Numbered from the stretch's first letter, positions 16,764 to 26,009 are shown. The stretch: 64,000 bases of DNA from Chersky-840 sp050011815 (GCA_050011815.1 JBEKIJ010000018.1:1-64000), one strand, 5' to 3'. Notes: generated by a model from the sequence alone, not told the origin. Translations and numbers: made by a program.

Positions 16764-18035
16764 TCAGGTGCCGGTCTGCCAGGACCCGAGGTACTCCTCT
16801 TGGGCCGGGGTGAGGCGGTCGATGGCGACGTCCATGGTGTCGAGCTTGAGGCGGGCGATCTCGGCGTCGATGGAACGGGGGACGTCGTAGACGCGCTTCT
16901 CGAGAGTGGCCGCGTTGGCCATGACCCACTCCGCCGCCAGGGCCTGGTTGGCGAAGCTCATGTCCATGACTGCGGCGGGATGACCCTCCGCCGCGCTCAG
17001 GTTGACGAGGCGTCCCTCGGCGATGACGAGGATGTGCTTGCCCCGCACCGTGAACTCCTCGACCATGGGGCGCACGTGACGGCGCTGGCCTTCGGACAAC
17101 TCTCCGAGGCTGATCAGGTCGATCTCGATGTCGAAGTGGCCGGAGTTGGCCACGATGGCACCGTCCTGCATCCGCTCGAAGTGCTCGGCCCGCAAGACGT
17201 CGCGGTTCCCGGTCACCGTGATGAAGATGTCGCCCTCGGCCGCGGCGACCTCCATGGGCTCGACCCGGAACCCGTCCATGACGGCCTCGAGGGCCCGCAG
17301 CGGGTTGATCTCGGTCACGATGACCTGGGCTCCGTGTCCACGGGCCCGGCTCGCCACACCCTTGCCGCAGTAGCCGTACCCGGCGACCACGACGCGCTTG
17401 CCCGCCAACAGGACGTTGGTGGCCCGGATGACACCGTCGAGCGTGGACTGCCCCGTGCCGTAACGGTTGTCGAACATGTGCTTGGTGTCGGCGTCGTTGA
17501 CGGCCACGATCGGGTACTTGAGCGCTCCCTCGGCTTCCATGGCGCGCAACCGGATGACACCGGTCGTGGTCTCCTCGGTCCCGGCCAGGATCTCCGACAC
17601 CTGGTTCGGCCGCGTCTGGTGGATGCGTGACACCGTGTCGCACCCGTCGTCCATGGTCATGGTCGGGTGGCGGTCGAGCAGGGCGTCGATGTGGGCGTAG
17701 TAGAGCTCGGAGTTCTCACCCTTGACGGCGAAGGTGGGGATCGCCTCGTCGCGCACCAGAGAGGCGGCCACGTCGTCCTGGGTCGACAACGGGTTCGACG
17801 CGCAGATCAGGACCTCGGCTCCGCCCGCCTTGAGCGTGCGCAGAAGGTTGGCGGTCTCGGTGGTGACGTGCAGGCAGGCGGCCACCACAGCTCCGGCCAG
17901 GGGACGCTCCTTGGCGAAGCGCTCCCGGATCGACGTCAGCACGGGCATGTTGGAATCGGCCCAGGCGATGCGCTGGTGCCCGAGGTCGGCGAGACCGAGG
18001 TCGGCGACGTCGTGGTCAGTGGCGGACGTGGACAT
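16764..18035 (-). CDS. ahcY: adenosylhomocysteinase (SAH hydrolase)
   Basis: A 423-residue S-adenosylhomocysteine hydrolase. Substrate-side motifs include AACLHVTTETANLLRTL and ASNPLSTQDDVAA. The NAD-binding motif is VVVAGYGYCGKGVASRARG, preceded by RYGTGQSTLDGVIRATN. It splits SAH to adenosine and homocysteine, clearing the by-product of methylation. At 423 residues it lacks the roughly 40-residue insert of the mycobacterial and eukaryotic-like form and matches the shorter bacterial/archaeal form. A GAGGAG ribosome-binding site lies 8 nt before ATG 18035. It is last in a minus-strand set with manB, Trm112 and the isomerase; sahH lies near the same genes in mycobacteria. Confidence 0.97.
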   Translation of the reverse strand: MSTSATDHDVADLGLADLGHQRIAWADSNMPVLTSIRERFAKERPLAGAVVAACLHVTTETANLLRTLKAGGAEVLICASNPLSTQDDVAASLVRDEAIPTFAVKGENSELYYAHIDALLDRHPTMTMDDGCDTVSRIHQTRPNQVSEILAGTEETTTGVIRLRAMEAEGALKYPIVAVNDADTKHMFDNRYGTGQSTLDGVIRATNVLLAGKRVVVAGYGYCGKGVASRARGHGAQVIVTEINPLRALEAVMDGFRVEPMEVAAAEGDIFITVTGNRDVLRAEHFERMQDGAIVANSGHFDIEIDLISLGELSEGQRRHVRPMVEEFTVRGKHILVIAEGRLVNLSAAEGHPAAVMDMSFANQALAAEWVMANAATLEKRVYDVPRSIDAEIARLKLDTMDVAIDRLTPAQEEYLGSWQTGT

Positions 18036-18154
18036 GTGTGTGCTCCTCGTGTGATCGACAGGCTGAGTGGTCCGGGCCTGGGTTGTTTAACTGGCTCGCT
18101 GTGATCTGGCTCGATGTGGATCGGGCGTGGTCTGGACTTCCCCCGGGAGCTGAG

Positions 18155-19207
18155 TCACGCCTCGAGCAGACGGCGCTTCAATTCATCGAGGACCGGCACC
18201 GGCCCCGGGTCGATGCCTTCGCGGGCAGCGAGGTGGAGCGAGACGAAGTCCCCGACCAGCACGAGGTCGAGGAGCTGTGCCAGGTCCCCCTCACCCTGGG
18301 CGCGCACCTCGATGATGTCAGCTACGACCTCCCGAAGCACATCCGCCACGAAGGCGAAGCGCCGGGCCAGCTGGGGATGCTCGGCGTCGTGGCGCAAATT
18401 GATCAGGGTGAGGACCTGGCGGGTGACGTCCCCGTGCTGGCCCCACCCGGCGATCTCGTTGTGGCAGAGCTCGGGGTAGACCGCGGCGAAGGCGGGGGCC
18501 TTGGCGTTCTCGTTGACCTGGGCCTTCCACCGGGTGACCGCGGCGGCGCCCACGGCCTGGGCGCCATGGATCAGGGGGATGGTCCGGCCGATGCGGCGGG
18601 CCACCTCCTCGGCGGTGCTGCCCGGCTCGATCAACCGGTCGCGGCGGTATTTGAGCTGGTCGACGGCCAGGGCCACCCACGTGGCCGCCCCGGGGAAGAG
18701 CCCGATGTCCTCCAGGACCACCAGGGGCGGGATGGCCATGGCGCCGACCCCGGCACGGGGTTGGGGGATGGTGTCGGGCACGGGCACCACGGGGGCGCCC
18801 CACTCCTCGGCCAGCCGGCCGAGCTCACCTCCCGAGGTCACCGCCACCAGGCTGGCCCCGGCGTTGGCGGCCTCCCCCGCCGCCTCCACCGTCTCCTCGG
18901 TGTTGCCCGAGAAGGAGATGGCGAAGACGAGCGAGCCCCGGCCCACGAAGTCGGGGAGGTCATAGGACTTGACCACCGTCATGGGCACGGGGACGAAGGG
19001 CCCCGCCACCGCCACCATGACGTCGCCGGCCAGCCCGCTCCCGCCCATGCCGAGCACGACGACGTTCTCCACGTACTCGCGCTCGGGAAGGCCGTCGAGG
19101 CCATGGGCGGCACCGACGGCCGCGGCCACCTGCTCGGGCAGGCCGGCCGTGACCTCCCACATGTCGAGGGTGTCGAGCGCCCCGGCCGCCGCAGGGACGC
19201 CGCTCAT
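18155..19207 (-). CDS. bifunctional phosphoglucose/phosphomannose isomerase-like SIS protein
   Basis: A 350-residue sugar isomerase. The SIS domain shows VVVLGMGGSGLAGD and, in the phosphate loop, FAISFSGNTEETVEAA. The C-terminal half includes KAQVNENAKAPAFAAVYPELCHNEIAGW, where the catalytic Glu and His of the PGI/PMI subfamily sit. It would interconvert fructose-6-phosphate with glucose- and mannose-6-phosphate. With ManB upstream and a ManC-like enzyme at 41 kb it can complete a GDP-mannose route. It overlaps the Trm112-like gene by four bases (ATGA), so the two are coupled. Mycobacteria hold a similar gene next to manB. Confidence 0.9.
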   Translation of the reverse strand: MSGVPAAAGALDTLDMWEVTAGLPEQVAAAVGAAHGLDGLPEREYVENVVVLGMGGSGLAGDVMVAVAGPFVPVPMTVVKSYDLPDFVGRGSLVFAISFSGNTEETVEAAGEAANAGASLVAVTSGGELGRLAEEWGAPVVPVPDTIPQPRAGVGAMAIPPLVVLEDIGLFPGAATWVALAVDQLKYRRDRLIEPGSTAEEVARRIGRTIPLIHGAQAVGAAAVTRWKAQVNENAKAPAFAAVYPELCHNEIAGWGQHGDVTRQVLTLINLRHDAEHPQLARRFAFVADVLREVVADIIEVRAQGEGDLAQLLDLVLVGDFVSLHLAAREGIDPGPVPVLDELKRRLLEA

Positions 19208-19452
19208 GGTGTGTTGCCGGCGTTCAAGGTGCTGTGGACGTCTTGCGCCTTGGCCTTGGCCATGAGCCGTTCGTGTTCGGCGTCATCGACCGTGGTGGCC
19301 TCGTCGACGAGCATGACGGGGATCCCGTCGCGCACCGCGTAGGCGCGATGGAGGCGGGGGTTGTACAGCATGTCCTCGTCCTCGAAGTACAGGAGGGGGC
19401 CCTTGTCCTCGGGACAAGCCAGCACCTCAAGTAGCAGGGGGTCCAGTGCCAT
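19204..19452 (-). CDS. Trm112-like small zinc-ribbon-type protein
   Basis: An 82-residue protein of the Trm112/YcaR family (MALDPLLLEVLACPEDKGPL, then NPRLHRAYAVRDGIPVML). In this family a short domain often carries four zinc-binding Cys, but here only one Cys is visible (LACPEDK), so zinc binding is probably lost. Eukaryotic Trm112 activates methyltransferases; the bacterial role is unclear. The start at ATG 19452 was chosen over an upstream GTG because it fits the family N-terminus. It overlaps the isomerase start by ATGA and lies 104 bp after manB, probably in one transcript. Confidence 0.85.
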   Translation of the reverse strand: MALDPLLLEVLACPEDKGPLLYFEDEDMLYNPRLHRAYAVRDGIPVMLVDEATTVDDAEHERLMAKAKAQDVHSTLNAGNTP

Positions 19453-19556
19453 CGGTTGTCGTGCTCCCAACTTCAGTCGTCAGTGAGTGTCGTGATGTCT
19501 TGAGTGTCGTGGGTGGGTCAGTGGGTGGGTGAATGTCGTGAGGGTCGTGGATGCGT

Positions 19557-20939
19557 TCAGCGCCCGCCCGGAGAGGCGCCACCGGGCACCTTGGCCACGA
19601 GGTCCAGGAGCTCGTGGCTGTGGCGATCGCACTCGGCGGGCGTGTTGGCCTCGACGTTGAGGCGCAGGAGCGGCTCGGTGTTCGAGAGGCGGACGTTGAA
19701 CCACCAGTCGTCGAAGTCGACGCTCAGGCCGTCGGTGCGGTCGCAGACCAGCCCCTGGGCGGCGAAATGGTCGGCCAGGGCCTCGACGGCGACGGCGGGA
19801 TCCTCCACCTCGGTGTTGATCTCCCCCGAATCGGCGTATCTGCGGTAGGGGGCGAGCAGCTCCGAGAGCGGCACGTCGGCTTCGGACAGCTCCTCGAGGA
19901 CGATCATGGCGGCGATGAGCCCTGAGTCAGCCCGGTAGTTGTCCATGAAGTAGTAGTGCCCCGAGTGCTCACCGCCGAAGACGGCCCCGGTGTCGACCAT
20001 GACCTGCTTGATGAAGGAGTGGCCGACGCGGGTGCGCACCGCCGTCCCGCCGTATTGCTCGATGGTCTCGGGCACCACCTTGGAGCAGATGAGGTTGTAG
20101 AGGACCGTCGCCCCGGGGTGCTTCTCGAGCATGGCGCGGGCCACGAGTGCGGTGGTGAGCGATCCCGACACCGGCTGCGCCTTCTCGTCGACGAGGAAGA
20201 CCCGGTCCGCGTCCCCGTCGAAGGCGAGCCCGATATCGGCATGGGAGGCGATGACGGCGTTCTTCAGGTCCCGGAGGTTCTCCTCCTGGATGGGGTCGGC
20301 GGGATGGTTGGGGAAGTTGCCGTCGAGCTCGCCGAAGAGGATCTCGAGCTCGACCGGGAGGCCCTCGAAGGCCTTGGGGACGACGAGGCCACCCATGCCG
20401 TTGGCGGTGTCGGCGACGACCTTCAGGCGACGCAGGGCCGAGGGGTCGATGAAGGCGCGGACGTGCTCGGCGTACTCCTCGAGCAGCTCGTGTTGTTCGT
20501 AGCCCCCCGTCTCGGGCCCGCTGTCGGCACCTGAGGCGATGGCCTCCTGCGCCTCGTCGCGGATCACGCCCAGCCCGGTGTCCTGACCCACGGGCTTTGC
20601 TCCGGCCAGGCACATCTTGATCCCGTTGTACGCGGCGGGGTTGTGCGAGGCGGTGAACATCGCTCCGGGAGCGTCGAGTCGACCCGAGGCGAAGTACATC
20701 ATGTCGGTGGACGCCAGCCCCAGGTCGATCACCGTGGCTCCCGCCCGGCGGGCCCCGGTGGCGAATTCCCCCGCCAGCTCCACGCCCGATTCCCGCATGT
20801 CGCGCGCCACCAAGATGCGACTGGTGCCCGCGAAGCGCGCGAAGGCCCATCCGATGGCACGACAGCTTCGGCCGTCGAGCTGGTCGGGCACCGTCCCGCG
20901 CACGTCGTAGGCCTTGAACACGGCATCGAGTGCGGTCAT
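19557..20939 (-). CDS. manB: phosphomannomutase/phosphoglucomutase
   Basis: A 460-residue alpha-D-phosphohexomutase. The phosphoserine loop is FTASHNPAAYNGIK with catalytic Ser98, the metal-binding loop is FDGDADRVFLVD, the sugar-specificity loop is GGEHSGHYYF (the GEHSG form that accepts both glucose and mannose), and the phosphate-binding C-terminal loop is VRLSNTEPLLRLNVE. It makes mannose-1-phosphate for GDP-mannose. It is the first gene of the manB, Trm112, isomerase, ahcY set. TAGGCT lies 9 nt before its ATG, so the leader is very short. Confidence 0.95.
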   Translation of the reverse strand: MTALDAVFKAYDVRGTVPDQLDGRSCRAIGWAFARFAGTSRILVARDMRESGVELAGEFATGARRAGATVIDLGLASTDMMYFASGRLDAPGAMFTASHNPAAYNGIKMCLAGAKPVGQDTGLGVIRDEAQEAIASGADSGPETGGYEQHELLEEYAEHVRAFIDPSALRRLKVVADTANGMGGLVVPKAFEGLPVELEILFGELDGNFPNHPADPIQEENLRDLKNAVIASHADIGLAFDGDADRVFLVDEKAQPVSGSLTTALVARAMLEKHPGATVLYNLICSKVVPETIEQYGGTAVRTRVGHSFIKQVMVDTGAVFGGEHSGHYYFMDNYRADSGLIAAMIVLEELSEADVPLSELLAPYRRYADSGEINTEVEDPAVAVEALADHFAAQGLVCDRTDGLSVDFDDWWFNVRLSNTEPLLRLNVEANTPAECDRHSHELLDLVAKVPGGASPGGR

Positions 20940-20948
20940 GGCGACCGA

Positions 20949-20954
20949 AGCCTA
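20949..20954 (-). promoter_or_regulatory. -10 box of the manB set
   Basis: TAGGCT on the minus strand, 9 nt before the manB start codon. It is the only promoter-like box found ahead of the four-gene set, apart from a possible one in the 119-bp gap before ahcY. Confidence 0.4.
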
Positions 20955-20979
20955 CCTGCTCCCCTGCCCACAGCCCGGT

Positions 20980-21010
20980 GCCGCGGCCGGCGCGGTGGCC
21001 GGGCCGCGGC
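20980..21010 (-). terminator. strong GC hairpin after the exported-protein genes
   Basis: GCCGCGGCC and GGCCGCGGC form a perfect 9-bp inverted repeat with a 13-nt loop, 60 bp downstream of the stop at 21071. There is no T-run, which is usual for high-GC actinobacteria. A transcript end here is plausible but unproven. Confidence 0.35.
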
Positions 21011-21070
21011 CCCGGGGTGGCGGTGCTCGGTCGGGCCCTGCGGCGCCGAGCCGACCCCTACTGGAGGCCC

Positions 21071-21853
21071 CTACTGGAGGTCAGTCCTGATCTTCTCGGC
21101 GTCGGTGTAGGCGGCGCGGAGGTCGGTGTGCGCGTTGGTGGCGTTGGTCCGTGCCGCCAGGAACACCTGCCAGTTCCCGGGGTAGCCGGTGGGCGTCTGG
21201 GCCAGGACCTGCGCGGACTGGCCGTTGGTCTCGGCCTGCGCGGCGGACACCTGGCTCTTGAGGTCGGTGAAAGCGGCCTGCGCCGCGGTCACGTCCTTGC
21301 CACTGTTCGCCGCGTTCTGGATGGCGGTGGCGATGGTGGGCTCGAGGTTGGTGAAGACGCCCTCGATGTAGGTCTCGTCGTCGGTGACGATGGTGAGATG
21401 TGTCTGTGGTGTCATGACGACGTAGACGCGGTAGTCGTAGACCATCGAGTGGGCCACGGCGCGCAGGCCCTTGCACGTGGCGACCTGCTGCACCTCGGTC
21501 TGCAGCGTCTGGATGCCGGGGAGCTCGGCGGTGGTGATGTCGTTCACGAGCGTCTGGCGGTCACCGGGGGTCAAGTGGTTGGCGGTGTTGTTGGCCGCCG
21601 TCGACAAGGCGTTCAGTTGGGTGACACGACCGGCCAGGGCCGCCTCGACCGCCTGTTGCGCCTGGCTGAACAGCGTCGGGGTGCAGAAGGGGTTCGAGAC
21701 TTGCGTGGTGGTCGTCGTCCCGGCGGCCGTCCCCGCTGTGGTGTCGGCCGGCGCGGCGGCGAAGGCCGAGCCCGGGACCATGACCATCGATCCGGTGGCC
21801 GCTGCGGCGGTGAGGGCGCCGAGCGCGATGCGTCGGGCGAGGGTGTGTCTCAT
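21071..21853 (-). CDS. exported helical protein of unknown function
   Basis: 260 residues. A signal peptide is clear: Arg-rich start, hydrophobic core and SAFA-AAP cleavage site near residue 33. After a Thr-rich linker the mature part is mostly Ala/Gln/Asn-rich helices (SQAQQAVEAALAGRVTQLNA) with two Cys residues, likely one disulfide, and the central segment AHSMVYDYRVYVVMTPQTHL. I do not recognise a catalytic motif. Similar exported proteins occur in actinobacteria without known function. It begins one base after the stop of the lipoprotein gene upstream, so the two are expressed together and may work as a pair outside the membrane. Confidence 0.75.
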   Translation of the reverse strand: MRHTLARRIALGALTAAAATGSMVMVPGSAFAAAPADTTAGTAAGTTTTTQVSNPFCTPTLFSQAQQAVEAALAGRVTQLNALSTAANNTANHLTPGDRQTLVNDITTAELPGIQTLQTEVQQVATCKGLRAVAHSMVYDYRVYVVMTPQTHLTIVTDDETYIEGVFTNLEPTIATAIQNAANSGKDVTAAQAAFTDLKSQVSAAQAETNGQSAQVLAQTPTGYPGNWQVFLAARTNATNAHTDLRAAYTDAEKIRTDLQ

Positions 21854-21854
21854 C

Positions 21855-22178
21855 TCACGAATCTCCTTGGGGATGGTTCAGGTCGGAGTTCGCCGTGTTG
21901 AGGTTGGTGTCGAGGGTCCCCAGGTCGGCGGCGACCTGATCGAGTGTCTGTGGGCTCAGCGCGTCCGAGGGAGCCGGCGTTCCTGCGCCGGGGGTGGAGA
22001 CCGGTGTCGATCCCGCCCCGGTGCCGGGAACCGGCACGGTCGTGGTGGACGCGGCCGTCTTCGACGTCGTCGGCGTGAGTCGTGCCACGACGTGCGAAGC
22101 GTTCCCGACGCCGCACGCTGTCAGGGTCACGGCGAAGCCGGCCAGCAGCGTTGCGATGGTGAGCTTCGGTGTCGTCAT
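21855..22178 (-). CDS. small lipoprotein
   Basis: 107 residues. The N-terminus is a lipoprotein signal, with lipobox VTLTAC placing the lipidated Cys at residue 22. A long Thr/Pro/Ala-rich stretch (residues about 35-70) follows, which is probably unstructured and could carry O-linked sugar. The short C-terminal part (LDQVAADLGTLDTNLNTANSDL) is predicted to be a helix and resembles the heptad pattern in its partner gene. A strong GAGGAGGGAAGG ribosome-binding site lies just before ATG 22178. Function unknown; a membrane anchor for the partner at 21071-21853 is a reasonable guess. Confidence 0.75.
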   Translation of the reverse strand: MTTPKLTIATLLAGFAVTLTACGVGNASHVVARLTPTTSKTAASTTTVPVPGTGAGSTPVSTPGAGTPAPSDALSPQTLDQVAADLGTLDTNLNTANSDLNHPQGDS

Positions 22179-22408
22179 GCCCTTCCCTCCTCGTGCTTCG
22201 AGGTCCTTCGAGAGTTCCCCCTGTCATCGGTCGTCTGGTGTGACCTCTGAAGCGGCGTTCCCTTTTGGGCCTGAGTGCATGATCGGCCCTGGGCATGTGG
22301 GGGCCGTGTGCCAGAAGTTAGGGAATCGTGATCCTCGCCGGGCACGACGAGCCTCGGTGAGGGGCCCGTGCCGCGCAGGGGGCCGACTGGCTCAGGGGCC
22401 CGTATCGC

Positions 22409-24919
22409 TCAGGGGTAGGAGTAGCGGCGCCAGATGAGCACGCCGAGCACGACGAGCCCGATCACGCTCAGCACCATGCCCAGCTTGTCGGGGCCGCTCG
22501 CCCCGTAGGTGAGGGTGACGTCATGGGAGGTGGGGACGACCACCATGAGGTTGGGCTCCGAGCGCCACGGTCCCAGGGCGCCCGTGGCGTGCCAGGACGG
22601 GAAGTACGACACCTTGACCAACACCGGCACCCCCACCCTGGTGACGTGGAAGGTCACCTGGGAATCGGTCGAGTGGATGTCGGAGACCGTCGTGGCCGGC
22701 ACGGCGCGAGGGGTCGAGGCGGGCACGCCCCCGGGAGCCTTGCTCCACGAGGTGAGCCCACCGACCACCATCTGCTGCGCCCACGAGCTCGGGTCGGCGT
22801 ACCACCGCTGGGCGACCGGGAGCCATGCGGGTTGGGCCGCCCCCACGCCGGTGAGGACGTCGGGGGTCTGGGTGAGCGGGGTCACGAGCGAGGAGTCGTG
22901 GACCTCGTAGATCTTCCACGTCGTGGTGATGGTCGTCCCCTGATAGGGGGTCTCCCACGGTCCCGTCTTCGCCACCAGGGTCAGGTTGGGGTTGGTATCG
23001 GCCTGGTCCTGGATGACCGGCGAGGCGGCCAGGAAGTACTTGACCCCGAGAAGCTGGAGGTGCTCGACGCCGAGGGCCACGTTCACGGGCCCGTAGACGA
23101 TTCCCGTCGTGGACGGCACCATCGCTTCGGAGGGCCCCACCGAGAGCTCGGCCTGGTTGATGAAGTGATACGGCGTCGTGGTCGCCGACTCGAACAGGAG
23201 CCCCTCCAAGGAGTCGACGCATCCGTTGGTGTAATTGGGAAGGAGCATCAAGCCCTCGGGCGTGCCGAAGCGGTTCTCGTTGGCGTTGTACTCCCACATG
23301 GCCCGACCGCACCCGTACCTCTTGGTGACGCGGTCCATGGTGGCGACGATGCCCTCGTGGAGCTCGGGCCACCCCCCCTTACGCTCGACGCCGGAGTAGT
23401 TCCACACGGCCCAGGCCGGCACGTTGCTCGTGGTGACCCTCACCGGTCCGAGCTTGTAGACGGTCCCCGGTGTCACGAGCAGCGGGGGGAGCACCACCAG
23501 GAACGAGAGGGCCATCGCCACGAAGGGCACCATCAGGGCCCCCGGACCCCAGGGCATGGGCCGGGGGGGCGGAGGCCCGGGCGGCGGACGGAGGTCGACC
23601 GGTGGCTGCCACCACGACTCGCCCCCGGCACCGTCACCGGGATAGGGGGGCCTCGGCGCGGTGCCGGTCCCGACACCGACGACATCGGTGGCGGCGGCGC
23701 CCTCGGCCCGGGGCAGGTCGGTCATGGCCAGGGGTGCACCGGGCACCACGTGCGGCGCGAAGGGCGCCAGGGAACCACCGGTGGCGAGGGCCGGGGTGGG
23801 CCCGACCGTCGCGACCACGGGGAATTCCGGCGGCGCATACCGCAGGGCGTCGCGGAGCTTGCGCCACCCCCGCGCCGCCATGATCAGGACCTCGGCCACT
23901 CCGTAGCCGGCGATGAGGTACACACACAGCCACCAGATGGGGAGCACGCGGGTGTTGTAGAGCGCGCTCTGGGGTGCGAACCGGACGAACAGGGCGGCCG
24001 CCACCCCCGACACGACCAGGGCGAGCATGGCCCGGTTGAACCGGACACAGGCGATGACGAAGCCGACGAACCCCACCACCAGCGCCCAGATATCGGCGTT
24101 CGGCGCCAGCAGTGAGCGGAAGGTCGTGACGTTCTGCCACCCCATGGTGGTGCTGTAGGCCTGCTCCATGATGAAGGGGACGGCCCACCACGCCGCGAGC
24201 AAGAAGCCCGATCCCACCACCGACACCAGCCACCACAGGCGCCGGCGGGTGGGGCCGAAGAAGACGAGGGCGGCCCCCGCGCCGACGAAGCAGAACAGTG
24301 TGGGCACCAGGTGGCACAAGGTGCAGGCCGCCAACAACAAGGCGGCCGGGATCCGCGAGCGGTTGGTACGCATGCCCCGGATCACCACGCCCAGGAACAC
24401 GAGGGACACCGACAACCCGAGGGAGAAGGCGTACTCGCCGGCCATGGTCGAGAAGAGGTTCCCGCCATAGATGGTGAAGGTCTGGTCGAACAGGAACGGC
24501 AGGGTGAAGACGGCGAGGACGGCGGGCCGGGGCCGTTCCATCCCCGCCAGCCGCCCGAAGGCCCACGCCGCGATGGGAAGGGTGATGGAGCCGAGGAGGG
24601 TGACGAACTTGAAGGCGATGTCGAAGGGGATGACGTAGCCCAAGACGGCGGCCAGGGTGTCGGGGAGGGGGAAGTAGAAGGTGTTGAGGGGCATGCCGTC
24701 GTAGGCGCCCGGGAACCAGCCCGTCACCTTGAAGTGGGGCAGGAGGTCGGTCTTCAGGAACTGGGCCAGGCCGAAGTGGGCCCCGGTGTCTCCCCCCGTG
24801 GTCATGGTGTTGGCCACGAGCAGGGCAGGGTCACACGCCCACACCACGACGACGATCACGGCGACCACCGCCGCCAGGGTGGCGAGCGCAGGAAGAGACG
24901 GCCGTCGCATCTGATCCAT
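22409..24919 (-). CDS. large membrane protein, GT-C / PTPS-related family
   Basis: An 836-residue polytopic membrane protein. After a first helix (LATLAAVVAVIVVVVWA) it has TMTTGGDTGAHFGLAQFLK, the acidic extracytoplasmic loop that marks the 6-pyruvoyl-tetrahydropterin-synthase-related membrane family and is reminiscent of GT-C glycosyltransferases. About ten further helices follow, then a Pro/Gly-rich cytoplasmic insert (about 390-455), another helix, and a roughly 300-residue extracytoplasmic domain ending in a final helix and the short basic tail WRRYSYP. The name of the family does not imply pterin chemistry. A role in moving sugar from a lipid carrier to the envelope fits the many glycosyltransferases in this window but is inferred. 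Confidence 0.75.
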   Translation of the reverse strand: MDQMRRPSLPALATLAAVVAVIVVVVWACDPALLVANTMTTGGDTGAHFGLAQFLKTDLLPHFKVTGWFPGAYDGMPLNTFYFPLPDTLAAVLGYVIPFDIAFKFVTLLGSITLPIAAWAFGRLAGMERPRPAVLAVFTLPFLFDQTFTIYGGNLFSTMAGEYAFSLGLSVSLVFLGVVIRGMRTNRSRIPAALLLAACTLCHLVPTLFCFVGAGAALVFFGPTRRRLWWLVSVVGSGFLLAAWWAVPFIMEQAYSTTMGWQNVTTFRSLLAPNADIWALVVGFVGFVIACVRFNRAMLALVVSGVAAALFVRFAPQSALYNTRVLPIWWLCVYLIAGYGVAEVLIMAARGWRKLRDALRYAPPEFPVVATVGPTPALATGGSLAPFAPHVVPGAPLAMTDLPRAEGAAATDVVGVGTGTAPRPPYPGDGAGGESWWQPPVDLRPPPGPPPPRPMPWGPGALMVPFVAMALSFLVVLPPLLVTPGTVYKLGPVRVTTSNVPAWAVWNYSGVERKGGWPELHEGIVATMDRVTKRYGCGRAMWEYNANENRFGTPEGLMLLPNYTNGCVDSLEGLLFESATTTPYHFINQAELSVGPSEAMVPSTTGIVYGPVNVALGVEHLQLLGVKYFLAASPVIQDQADTNPNLTLVAKTGPWETPYQGTTITTTWKIYEVHDSSLVTPLTQTPDVLTGVGAAQPAWLPVAQRWYADPSSWAQQMVVGGLTSWSKAPGGVPASTPRAVPATTVSDIHSTDSQVTFHVTRVGVPVLVKVSYFPSWHATGALGPWRSEPNLMVVVPTSHDVTLTYGASGPDKLGMVLSVIGLVVLGVLIWRRYSYP

Positions 24920-24938
24920 GGTGCCCGAAACCGGGGCC

Positions 24939-24963
24939 GAAGCGGGTGCGCTCTCCCCGCTTC
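24939..24963 (-). terminator. hairpin downstream of the CPBP protease gene
   Basis: GAAGCGGG and CCCGCTTC form a perfect 8-bp stem with a 9-nt loop. It lies between the stop at 25067 and the next start at 24919 on the same strand, where a terminator would separate the two genes. There is no T-run. Confidence 0.35.
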
Positions 24964-25066
24964 CGGGCCCCGGCGGCGGTGGCGGGGCGTCGGGGACGAC
25001 CTCCCCGAGGCCCTCTCGGTCGCAGGTCGCGGTCGGTCCCCGGCGCGCCCGGCCCCGACCGCGAGG

Positions 25067-26002
25067 TCAGTGCAAGATGCCGGCCACCGACAGGATCGCC
25101 AACAGGTTGAACATGCCGTGGGCGAAGATCCCGGGCCCCAGGCGCTTGAACTTGTAGGCCATGAAGGCCAGGACGGCTCCGAAGGCCGAGAGCCCGAGCA
25201 GTTCGAGGAGCTCGAAGTGGGCCAGGCCGAAGATGATCCCGTCCGCCACTGCGGCGATGGCCACCCCCACGACCGGGCCCGCACCCTTGAACACCCGGAG
25301 CAGGGCCCGCAGGACCAGGCCCCTGAAGAACGTCTCCTCGATCACCGGCACCACGACCACGGTGAGCACGGCGATGACGGCGAGGTCCGAACCCGGGAAC
25401 CCGCCCGTGAGGTGCTGGGCCGGCACCTTCAGCTTCTGGTTGAGGTTCGGGATGACGTGCTCCAAGGGGAGATAGAGCACAGGAAGGAGAATGATCTGGC
25501 CGGCGAAGCCGACGGCGGGCCCGATGAGCACGTCCCAGGGTCGAACCCGCAAGCCCATGTCGCGCCACACGCTCCCCGTCCCGCGCAACCGACTGGCGAA
25601 GACCACGGCACCGACAAAGCCCAACCACAGGCCCACGAGCCCGCTCACCTCCACCCAGGCGGGCGGCACGGGGCGCGACGCCAACTGCGCGACCTCCGAC
25701 CCGTGGCCGGTGATGACGGCGACGATTTCGAGGAGCACGGCGCTGGCGATCTGACCGACCACGAACCCGAGCCCGGCGCACATGAGCCAGGCACCGGCGT
25801 CACGCCGGGTGCGGGGTGGGGAATCCTCCGCCTCGTCCTCACCGACGGCGGTGACGGTGGTCCTCGGCGCGCCCGGGTGCGGGCTCGACGACCCAGGTGG
25901 CGGCGGGTATTCGAGAGCTGAACCGGGCGGCGGTGGCGGTGTGACGGGCGTCGCGCCGTGCGTCGGCTCCCTGTCACTCGAGCCGGGCACGCTGCTCGCC
26001 AT
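25067..26002 (-). CDS. CPBP-family intramembrane metalloprotease
   Basis: 311 residues. A Pro-rich disordered cytoplasmic N-terminus (about 1-75) precedes seven or so membrane helices. The three CPBP/Rce1 motifs are all present: the EExxxR-type motif in VIEETFFRGLVLR, FGLAHFELLE with its His, and a C-terminal GIFAHGMFNL with His and Asn. Members cleave prenylated proteins or bacteriocin leaders, or act in self-immunity; no such partner is visible here. The start at ATG 26002 is supported by TAACCT exactly 7 nt upstream (leaderless type). It is divergent from ftsH, another membrane protease. Confidence 0.88.
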   Translation of the reverse strand: MASSVPGSSDREPTHGATPVTPPPPPGSALEYPPPPGSSSPHPGAPRTTVTAVGEDEAEDSPPRTRRDAGAWLMCAGLGFVVGQIASAVLLEIVAVITGHGSEVAQLASRPVPPAWVEVSGLVGLWLGFVGAVVFASRLRGTGSVWRDMGLRVRPWDVLIGPAVGFAGQIILLPVLYLPLEHVIPNLNQKLKVPAQHLTGGFPGSDLAVIAVLTVVVVPVIEETFFRGLVLRALLRVFKGAGPVVGVAIAAVADGIIFGLAHFELLELLGLSAFGAVLAFMAYKFKRLGPGIFAHGMFNLLAILSVAGILH

Positions 26003-26009
26003 CAGGCGA

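Noticed and set aside
16502..16813. Short open frames in the hpf-ahcY gap
   Set aside because: They lack a ribosome-binding site, conserved motifs and third-position GC bias, and one overlaps the end of ahcY.
18036..18154. Possible SAH or SAM riboswitch before ahcY
   Set aside because: The 119-nt gap has a normal ribosome-binding site and a short repeat (CGAGCCAG) but none of the conserved core sequences of these riboswitches that I could match.
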